In this document: piece after piece, positions 56,863-64,000 of the stretch
Layout: each line of letters opens with the position of its first letter
Position numbering within the stretch: position 1 is the stretch's first letter
Assembly: GCA_029432815.1 (NCBI GenBank)
Contig: JAROBA010000029.1
Location: forward strand, 1 to 64,000
Length of the DNA: 64,000 nt
Direction: 5' to 3'
Source of the DNA: Pontiellaceae bacterium B1224
GTDB taxonomy: Bacteria; Verrucomicrobiota; Kiritimatiellia; Kiritimatiellales; Pontiellaceae
Notes under the pieces: model-generated
What the model saw: only the letters and a program-made list of their open reading frames with translations
Told to the model about the DNA's origin: nothing
Databases searched by the model: none
Made by a program: the position numbers and the translations under genes

Positions 56863-59800
56863 TCATGGCGCCACCTCCATGTTCTTCACCTCTTTGTCGG
56901 GCGGTGTCCACCAGCCGCACTGGTCATGTACCAGGATTCCTTCCGCATACATGGCGACATCGCCGCGAAGCCGGATCGAAACCAAAGGCCGTTCGCCTTT
57001 GGAGGCTTCGACGGAAACCACACGGAGCCGCTGATCAGCATCCGTGAGAACCGCATCGCCCGCCCGCACGTTTTGCGCAGCGACCCAGCCCTGGCCATCG
57101 ATCCATATCAGATGCTCGGAGGTAACCGACAGCGTCTGCTCCGGATCGTCCTCGAATCCGAGCGTAATCCAGTTCATTCCATTGCCATGAATCACATCCG
57201 CCACTTCCGCAGTCTCATGATCTTCCACGCCGCTGCGAACCACATCGCCCACGGCGAGTTGACTCGCCTCGAGCTGTCGACCGTCGGCCAGCAGCACCAG
57301 CGTCTCGGGAGCAAGGCAAACCGGGCCGCCGGTGCCGTAGCCCGTTCCGCCGGAGTTGCTCGGCCCGGAATAGTTGCCGCCACCGCCGTCGCCACCGCCC
57401 TCAAAGGCACAGCCAATGAGGACTGCCAGTTCGAGGACGCCCGGAGGCAGGGGTGAACCTTTCCACTCGTGGATCTTCAGTAGCACGCTTACAGCCGCGT
57501 TGGCCGTGGCCGCATCCAGCGAGTTAACGCACTGGTATCCTCCGGCAAACCGATTGATCAGGTTTTCCAGATTCTTGCCGAAGTTATAGATGGCACCCAG
57601 CATGTCGCCGACACAATTGGCATACGCACTCTGCCGCTGCGCCTGACTGCCGCCGCCTGCATCGCCATAGTAGGTGACAAGGACCGGGATCTTCACTTCC
57701 TGGAACGGATCGAGCCGTGGCAGATATTCCACCAGCGGAATCATGGAGCCCCAGCTGAACTCCTGACCATCGATCGTCAGATCGTTGAGGGCGATCAGCC
57801 CATGGTTTTTAACCGTGACCATGAAGCGGACCTGGAAGCCCTCATCCACGTCCTCGAAACTCTGCCAGGCTGGCGTAACCACCATGACCGGTGCCGGCAC
57901 GTGGGTCTCGAACGTCTGCTCGATCACGATTTCATAACGGTCGGTAAACGGTACAGGAACCACTGTGAAGTTGACTGTTACAACATTCTTCGTCAGCCGC
58001 GTATCGAGCTCATTAAGCTGGTCGGCCACAATATCAATCGAGCCCGCCTGCGTAGTATGGCCAGGCGCAGTAACCTGCCAGTACCACAGACCTTCCTGAA
58101 GGTTTTCAACCTCCACAATTCCGTTCGGGCCGGTCGCGACCGGATCGTGCTCCGTACCCAGCAGCTGATTGCGCAGCCGCAGGGTTGCGCCCGGCACCGG
58201 AATGCTGAGCGTATTCTGCACGAAGAGCTGCAGATCGCCTTTGTCGGCCGAGCTGACTGTGGCGTAGAGCGGCACGTTGAAGGTTGCCGGATGGTTGGTT
58301 CCGCTGATGACAAACATATCGCTATAGCGATCCAGATCAATCGCCTCCGGTGGAGCAAAGACCACATCGAAGGTGTTCGAGGCCCCCACCGGCAGATCCG
58401 GCAGACGATACGAACCGTCAGCGTCGGGCACGAGCGACGGGTAGATCCAGTCGTGCCCAGCCGCCGGACTCATAGTAACCCCCTTGAAGTCGCGCACGCC
58501 GCGATTGACCACAGTGACTGTTTTTGTGGCCACATGGCCGCGGTTGACCGTGACGTCCACATAGCCCGATTTCGGAGAGACCACATCAATGATCGGCACC
58601 GCTTCCAGCAGTGTCAGGTATCCCGTGAAGGTATCGGCCGCACCTTCTGTCGCCGAGAAGCGGATTTCGACCACCGCATTATCGGGGGCGTCAATATCTG
58701 CGGCCAGCTCGACAGGGAAGGTGACGCGCTCATCCGCACCAATCGTAATATCCGGCGTCCACTGCGGTGTGGCCGTAACGGTTGCAATGTCGATTTCGTT
58801 CGTACCGTCCAAACGGTAGGCACGCACGGTGGCATTGAGTCCGGTCAGCGGTACCGTGCCCGGATTGAGCAGGTTGAGGCTAAACGTGTACGTGTCGTTC
58901 TTCGACATGCGGATATTACCGATACGCGGCAGTACAAACATCCGGTAGACAGAAACCGTGGTCTGATCCAGGCGATCAACCATATCCGGGTGCGCCGCCC
59001 AGAGGGTCAGCTCCCCGGCCACGCCCTGCGGTACGTCATAGGCAAAGGTGTAGGAACCGGTACCGTCTGTGACCACCTCTTCACTCCACTCGTGACTGCC
59101 CAGTGCAAAGCCGATTCGCAGCGGCGTGTCCGGAAGCGGCGTATTGTCGGACCGGCGCAGGGCCTGTCCGGTAATGATAATCTGCTCGTCGTTGGCATAA
59201 CCGCTCTTATCGGTTGAGGAGGTGCCGTAGTATTCCGTCAGCGCCAGTCCCAGCTGGGCCGTGCCGCTGATGGGGCCGGATACCTGTTCGTCAGCCGAAC
59301 CGATCTGATGATAGAGCACTTCCACGCCGCCCTGGACCTTCAGCGAACCGGCACCGGCCAGCGAGACAGGCACCAGTACATCGTTGATCCACAGATCCAG
59401 AGAAGCTCCGGGAGCAATCGTGTAATATCCACGACCGCCCGAAATGGTCACGCCCGGAACCGTTCCCTGGAAATAACCGCGCGAGATCTCCCCGCCGAGT
59501 TCGTTCTTGAGCGATACGTACACATCGCCGGGGGTCGCACCGCTGTCTTTAAACAGGACTACATCCATATCGGCGAAGCCACGGTTGTGGATGCGCGTCT
59601 TGAAGTCGGCCAGCGTCCCGGCAACCGGAGTATTCGTGGTTGTTACACTGACCGTCTGGACCGGCGCTATTGAATCAACAAAGGTGAACAACCGCTGATA
59701 AGTCACCTGTGCACCTGAGGCATTCGGCGTCTGCAACATACGAACACGGACACTCTGCGATGCCGCACCGGCCATCGAAGCCATCGGAACTTCGGAGGCG

Positions 59801-62800
59801 AGTGTTGTATTGGGGGCCACGAAGTTGGTCACGGAGGCCAGCACCGTGGTGACCGGTGCACCGGCATAGGTACGCCGCAGTTCAATAGTCTCAAGCGGGA
59901 AGGATTCCGCCAGCGTTTTGTTCTTAACCGTCGCATTATAGGCATCGAAGTAGCGCAGGATCGGCAGACCGGCACCGGCGGTGTTCACGCCGAGTCCCAG
60001 TTCGAGGCGGTAGACATTCGCCGTGCGGGCGGGGCCCTCCTGACCCAGATTATCCACGCTCTTGAGCGCATACTGCACCAGCGAACTGCCCGTGTAGCTA
60101 CTGTCGAGGAAACTCGTCCCGGTCAGCGGAGCCGTGTTGAGCTTGATGCCATTGCGGTAAAGGTTGACGCCGGCGATAGAGGGATCGCCGAAGGTCCAGC
60201 TCAGAGCAGGTGCCTGGCCATGCTGCATCAGGATTTCGAAGCTCGAAACCGCGGGAACCAGCATCACAAACGAGTTGCTGGTGCTGTAGGCTTCATTACC
60301 CAGCCAGTCGGCCGAAGCCACCGCGTAAACCGAGGTGCCGCGCGGCGGATAGTCGTTAATCGGCGTCGGCACGTAAGGACTGCCGACCTTGGTGCCGTCG
60401 CGATAGACGTTGTAGCGGATGGGAGCTTCGCCTTCCGTCGGTGCCGTCCAGGTGACCTGTACACCGGAAGCCTGCAGCTGCACCACGACGTTGCTCGGTG
60501 TGCCGGGCGCGGTGCGGTCTGAATATTCCGTGTAAACCTGACTGAAGCCGCTCTCGGCGCCGCGGCGGCTGGCCGTGACCGCATAGCGATAGAAGCCATC
60601 CGCAGGCGGCAGGTCTACGACACCGTTGCTCACGATACCATCGGCCACCACGGTGGTCGGGATGCCCGCATCCCCGGGGATACGGTAAAGGCTGTAAGTT
60701 TCGGCGTTGGAGACCGGATACCAGACGAGGTTCACATAACCGCCCTTCACCGCAACCGGGTTGAGCAGGTTGGGCGCGGCCGGCGGCGTTGGAAATGCCG
60801 TGTTATAGATTTCGACCGACTCGCCGGCCGTGATGGTGGTGCCGATGTTGTCGAGCGCATCGACAACCTCCAGATCAAAGTCGCTGAAGCCGCTGCCCAT
60901 CAATGGATTCAGCGAAAGCGTCCCGCTCCAGTTCAAGCCGGCACCGGACATGCCCACAGCGATGGTTGCCCCCGCGGGCGGATCGAATTCAACCTGCGGA
61001 ACCGTGCCGGGTTTCGGCGGTTCCGTGAGGGTGAGATTGACCTGCATCGTCGTATTGCTCAGCACCTGTACCGGTGCCGCCGGAACCGTTTCGATGGAAC
61101 CCGACGGCGGAGTGGTGTCGATCACCAGATCCACACCGCTCGGTGCGCCACTTGAAACATTGCCGTAGATATCGGACGCCGAAACACCCACCTGAGCCAG
61201 ACCGGAGGGCGTCAGACCGGTAATATTGAAAGAGGCTTCATAGGTATTCGGTGCTGTGTTGGATACAACCAGCAGGATCGGGCCGCTGGCACCGTAGGGC
61301 TGTACCAGCAGATCCGGAAGACCGGACAGCGGTTCGTCGGAAGTGAGCACAATACCCACCGGGCCGGGGCCGACCGGAGACGATTTGTTATAACCGATCG
61401 TGAAGGACGGCGGCGAGGTGTCGTAGTCCCCCTCAACGAGGTTGGATAACAGGCTCGGGTTGCCCGCGCCGTCGTAACCCAGTACGCCGAAATAGTAATG
61501 ACCATCGGCGAGATCCAGAATATGGTATTCCGTCGCGTTCACAACACTTCCGGTGTATGCGGCTTCGGATGCAAGAGCGAAGGGCTGGGTATCCCAGTAC
61601 ACCTTGAAGCTTGTAGGAGCTTCACCGCTTCCGGAGAGGCTCCAGGTCAGGCTCAGGCCCTGAAGCGGATCGAAGGTGACCGGATCCAGCAGCACCGCTT
61701 CCGGTGCACCGGTGTCTCGCACCACCGTCCGCGAAGCCGAGGAGGCGCTGCCCAGGCTGTCGAATGCCACGGCCACGAGCACGTTGTTGCCTTCGAACAA
61801 ATCAACCGACAGTGCAAAATCGCCATTCGCGTCTGCCGTGGTTTCGCCCACCACCGCACCGTTACGCAGGAGGCGGATACCGATGAGCGGCTCGGCCGTT
61901 CCTCCGACCGCAACCGAGGACGCCGCCGTAACGATGCCCGGTGCCGGAGAAGTGATCACCGGTACCGGCGGCGGTTCGGGAGAAATGGTTACGTTGGCTT
62001 CACTGACCGTAAAGGCCCCGTGCGTATCGCGTGCCAGGAACTTGACGCGGTGGATACCGCCGACTTCCTCGCGGACATCCCACAGCACATTCATCGTGCC
62101 GGAGTTGGTAGAGGCCATCAGCACATCATCGACATAAAACTCTACTGCGGCAACACCCAGCGGCGAAGTAGCCGCGCAATGTACGAAGATCGGTCGTTCG
62201 ATCACCTGACCTTCGAACAGATCGAACTGTGTGATGGACGGTCCGTCGGTGATGTAGGTAATCGGCACAGCGATCGGCGCGTTGGTTTCACCGTTGACGT
62301 TGCGGTACTGAACATAAAGCGTTTTGTTTCCGCCGCCTTCGGAGAGCAGTACTGCGTTGCTCGAAACAAAGTCCTGGAAGAAAACGGAGCTGAAGGTCGA
62401 GTCTTCGCTGATGCGCATCGACTCAGCGACACGGCAGGCATACTTCATCGGCACTTCGCGTGAACCGACATCGAGATTGCCGTCGTATGTGTCGGCGGCC
62501 GGCGTCAGCAGCGGTTCGGTGGTGAGGAACGGGGCATAGTCAATGTTGCCGACGAGGCCGTTGAACACTTCCGTATTGCTGATGGAACCCCACCATACGC
62601 CGGGCGCGGACATCGTATTGACACCGTTGGCAACGGCGTTGGAGTCGTTGTTCACCACAATCGAGTTTGCGAGAAGCAGTTGCGAGTCTCCGGACTGCTG
62701 AACTCCGACGACATTGAACTGGGCCAGCAGGTTGGTGGTAACCAGCAAGGCATCGCCATCAAGCATCAGACCGGCCGGGGCATTGAAGAGCACCGAAAGG

Positions 62801-64000
62801 GCATCGGTGGCGGGATTGCAGCCATCGACCTGCAGGCCTTCGCCATACATTGTCCAGACATGGGTCATTTCCGAAGCACCTGCGCCCGGACCGAGATAGA
62901 GCCCCGTCCAGTCGCCCGGAGCCGGTGACGCCTGTGCCGACGTCAGCACAATCGGATTGAAGACCGTGCCCAGCGCAGAGAGCGAGCCCTGCTCCACGTA
63001 CAGGCCGGTGCCGGCATGAAAGCGTAGCGTGACGCCAGGTTCAATGGTCAGTACGGCGTTGGATACGACATTGATATCACGGTAGATGTCGTGCACGGCT
63101 GCAGCGGCACCACCAGTTCCGATCGTCAGGTTTTCGGCGATTGTTCCGGCAAACGGATCTTTCCAAAGCACGGTAGTAACAGCGGAGACATACTGGCCGA
63201 GACGGTTGTAGCCGACGACGGCGAAGTAGTGATCGACACTGCGGTCCAGCTCTTCAATGCGAAGCGACTTCTGGCCGGGTGCCAGCGTCGTGTAAGCCGT
63301 CAGCGCAGAAACATCGGTGTAATCGGTCTGCTGCCAGAAGATGTCGAAGCCTTCGAGGCCAAACAGAGTGCTGGTGTCGTAATCGTCCCACGAAAGATCG
63401 ACGCCATCCGCACCCACAGGAGTTGCGGTGACCGCAACCGGCGGAGGAAGCGCACTGTCGACACGCGACACAAGACCGGTAACCACCGGATCGTAGTTAC
63501 CCGCTTCATCAACCGCCGCAACTGCGAGGTAGTAGTCGGTATCGAGTTGAATTTCGCCGATTTCGCCACTGAGGGAAGCGGCACCGAGATAACTGACCGG
63601 CGCAAGACCGGCAACGCTGTTGAACGGGCTGGTACTGCGGAAGAGACGGAAGCCGGCCAGATCGGATGGCGGCGTATAGCCGGTCCACGAAAGCGTGAAC
63701 GATGTCGCATTCGACGAGGCCACGATGAAGACCGGATTATCCGGCGGCGTGGCGTTGACTTCGACCATAGCGGCATTGGTTTCACCAATGATCGCACCAT
63801 AGAGATCAGCGCCCTGTGAAACGAGTACGCCGTAGTCGCCGTCGTCGCCGGCGGCGAACGTGATCGGTTCAAGACGGTAGGTGTCATTATCGGTATAGGT
63901 GGTTCCCCACGTTCCGTTGCTCGATGCGATAAACGTCATCAGCGGGGCGGCTTCGTTGGTGAAGACCACCAGCGGCGGAGTGCCGGGCTGCATGGAGCGG
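56863..64000 (-). CDS. Giant exported Fn3-type protein with C-terminal Hint domain (partial)
   Basis: At least 2376 residues; the frame is open to the window edge, so the N-terminus is missing. Repeated fibronectin-III-like and bacterial Ig-like domains (e.g. WTGYTPPSDLAGFRLFR, SPAPGIVTAASSVAVGG) fill most of it, with a segment of Hyr/CARDB-like repeats (DNA about 57.9-59.3 kb). The last 145 residues form a Hint (hedgehog/intein) domain: N-terminal Cys in GGPVCLAPETLVLLADG, block B TSEHLIWIDGQGW, and ILVHDQCGWW near the end, where the usual HN is HD-Q-C. Only about 18 residues follow. The domain may self-cleave or attach the protein to a nucleophile. It heads the surface operon as far as seen. 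Confidence 0.87.
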   Translation of the reverse strand, partial: RSMQPGTPPLVVFTNEAAPLMTFIASSNGTWGTTYTDNDTYRLEPITFAAGDDGDYGVLVSQGADLYGAIIGETNAAMVEVNATPPDNPVFIVASSNATSFTLSWTGYTPPSDLAGFRLFRSTSPFNSVAGLAPVSYLGAASLSGEIGEIQLDTDYYLAVAAVDEAGNYDPVVTGLVSRVDSALPPPVAVTATPVGADGVDLSWDDYDTSTLFGLEGFDIFWQQTDYTDVSALTAYTTLAPGQKSLRIEELDRSVDHYFAVVGYNRLGQYVSAVTTVLWKDPFAGTIAENLTIGTGGAAAAVHDIYRDINVVSNAVLTIEPGVTLRFHAGTGLYVEQGSLSALGTVFNPIVLTSAQASPAPGDWTGLYLGPGAGASEMTHVWTMYGEGLQVDGCNPATDALSVLFNAPAGLMLDGDALLVTTNLLAQFNVVGVQQSGDSQLLLANSIVVNNDSNAVANGVNTMSAPGVWWGSISNTEVFNGLVGNIDYAPFLTTEPLLTPAADTYDGNLDVGSREVPMKYACRVAESMRISEDSTFSSVFFQDFVSSNAVLLSEGGGNKTLYVQYRNVNGETNAPIAVPITYITDGPSITQFDLFEGQVIERPIFVHCAATSPLGVAAVEFYVDDVLMASTNSGTMNVLWDVREEVGGIHRVKFLARDTHGAFTVSEANVTISPEPPPVPVITSPAPGIVTAASSVAVGGTAEPLIGIRLLRNGAVVGETTADANGDFALSVDLFEGNNVLVAVAFDSLGSASSASRTVVRDTGAPEAVLLDPVTFDPLQGLSLTWSLSGSGEAPTSFKVYWDTQPFALASEAAYTGSVVNATEYHILDLADGHYYFGVLGYDGAGNPSLLSNLVEGDYDTSPPSFTIGYNKSSPVGPGPVGIVLTSDEPLSGLPDLLVQPYGASGPILLVVSNTAPNTYEASFNITGLTPSGLAQVGVSASDIYGNVSSGAPSGVDLVIDTTPPSGSIETVPAAPVQVLSNTTMQVNLTLTEPPKPGTVPQVEFDPPAGATIAVGMSGAGLNWSGTLSLNPLMGSGFSDFDLEVVDALDNIGTTITAGESVEIYNTAFPTPPAAPNLLNPVAVKGGYVNLVWYPVSNAETYSLYRIPGDAGIPTTVVADGIVSNGVVDLPPADGFYRYAVTASRRGAESGFSQVYTEYSDRTAPGTPSNVVVQLQASGVQVTWTAPTEGEAPIRYNVYRDGTKVGSPYVPTPINDYPPRGTSVYAVASADWLGNEAYSTSNSFVMLVPAVSSFEILMQHGQAPALSWTFGDPSIAGVNLYRNGIKLNTAPLTGTSFLDSSYTGSSLVQYALKSVDNLGQEGPARTANVYRLELGLGVNTAGAGLPILRYFDAYNATVKNKTLAESFPLETIELRRTYAGAPVTTVLASVTNFVAPNTTLASEVPMASMAGAASQSVRVRMLQTPNASGAQVTYQRLFTFVDSIAPVQTVSVTTTNTPVAGTLADFKTRIHNRGFADMDVVLFKDSGATPGDVYVSLKNELGGEISRGYFQGTVPGVTISGGRGYYTIAPGASLDLWINDVLVPVSLAGAGSLKVQGGVEVLYHQIGSADEQVSGPISGTAQLGLALTEYYGTSSTDKSGYANDEQIIITGQALRRSDNTPLPDTPLRIGFALGSHEWSEEVVTDGTGSYTFAYDVPQGVAGELTLWAAHPDMVDRLDQTTVSVYRMFVLPRIGNIRMSKNDTYTFSLNLLNPGTVPLTGLNATVRAYRLDGTNEIDIATVTATPQWTPDITIGADERVTFPVELAADIDAPDNAVVEIRFSATEGAADTFTGYLTLLEAVPIIDVVSPKSGYVDVTVNRGHVATKTVTVVNRGVRDFKGVTMSPAAGHDWIYPSLVPDADGSYRLPDLPVGASNTFDVVFAPPEAIDLDRYSDMFVISGTNHPATFNVPLYATVSSADKGDLQLFVQNTLSIPVPGATLRLRNQLLGTEHDPVATGPNGIVEVENLQEGLWYWQVTAPGHTTQAGSIDIVADQLNELDTRLTKNVVTVNFTVVPVPFTDRYEIVIEQTFETHVPAPVMVVTPAWQSFEDVDEGFQVRFMVTVKNHGLIALNDLTIDGQEFSWGSMIPLVEYLPRLDPFQEVKIPVLVTYYGDAGGGSQAQRQSAYANCVGDMLGAIYNFGKNLENLINRFAGGYQCVNSLDAATANAAVSVLLKIHEWKGSPLPPGVLELAVLIGCAFEGGGDGGGGNYSGPSNSGGTGYGTGGPVCLAPETLVLLADGRQLEASQLAVGDVVRSGVEDHETAEVADVIHGNGMNWITLGFEDDPEQTLSVTSEHLIWIDGQGWVAAQNVRAGDAVLTDADQRLRVVSVEASKGERPLVSIRLRGDVAMYAEGILVHDQCGWWTPPDKEVKNMEVAP

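Noticed and set aside
56886-57315. Polymorphic toxin with a HINT pre-toxin domain
   Set aside because: Only about 18 residues follow the Hint domain and no immunity-like gene is adjacent, so a toxin reading lacks support.
57802-59217. 471-codon plus-strand frame, with another at 61498-62463
   Set aside because: Antisense to the Fn3/Hint giant; low-plausibility composition and no start signals.

Overview
The window looks like chromosomal DNA from a PVC-group bacterium, most likely a Kiritimatiellota (Pontiella-like) relative. This is inferred from gene content rather than a marker gene. The evidence is an ECF sigma/FHA/Ser-Thr kinase-propeller module, giant secreted Fn3/PPC-type proteins, calcium-loop tails with the GTDPTN pattern, and a secreted SUMF1-fold protein. 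I see no rRNA, tRNA, CRISPR array, transposase or phage gene.

Layout. 1-486: the end of one gene and a probably frameshifted lipoprotein. 702-22618 (all minus strand): a long respiratory locus. From its 5' end it reads: GltD-like flavin/Fe-S oxidoreductase, CcoS, Rieske protein, cytochrome b, seven-heme cytochrome c, CcoN, CcoO, a 46-residue membrane protein and a CcoG-like ferredoxin. After an interruption by a 9.3-kb giant surface-protein gene and a coiled-coil secreted protein come the copper-handling genes (TauE/SafE-like and CcoI). Together they describe a menaquinol-oxidising bc complex joined genetically to a cbb3 oxygen reductase plus its assembly factors. There is no separate ccoP or cytochrome c1 gene; the seven-heme protein seems to take both roles. 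23024-34910: cold-shock protein, ECF sigma-FHA-kinase signalling module, lipoprotein, MTH1-like Nudix enzyme, two MscS channels, GumN/TraB protein, exonuclease III and two thioredoxin-fold proteins. 35015-46815: glnS, a small tyrosine phosphatase, a 1920-residue alpha-2-macroglobulin, a uracil/xanthine permease and tex. 46822-64000 (minus): a tightly packed six-gene operon of exported proteins. In order of transcription it holds a giant Fn3-type protein ending in a Hint (intein/hedgehog) domain, a 1320-residue propeller protein, a tandem rhodanese without catalytic cysteines, an unknown protein, a subtilase and a SUMF1-fold protein.

Two signals stand out as possibly undescribed. First, a 15-bp interrupted palindrome, TTCCA-N5-TGGAA, occurs at least 22 times exactly and about a dozen more times with one mismatch, inside genes as well as between them. 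Chance would give well under one. It is nearly absent from the 17-kb surface operon, and tandem pairs sit at gene ends where they can fold into longer hairpins. Second, the surface operon pairs a Hint domain with apparently inactive enzyme folds and a subtilase. Several of the window's exported proteins share a C-terminal module of about 65 residues ending in a YR-x-x-V/E pattern, which could be a sorting or anchoring tag.
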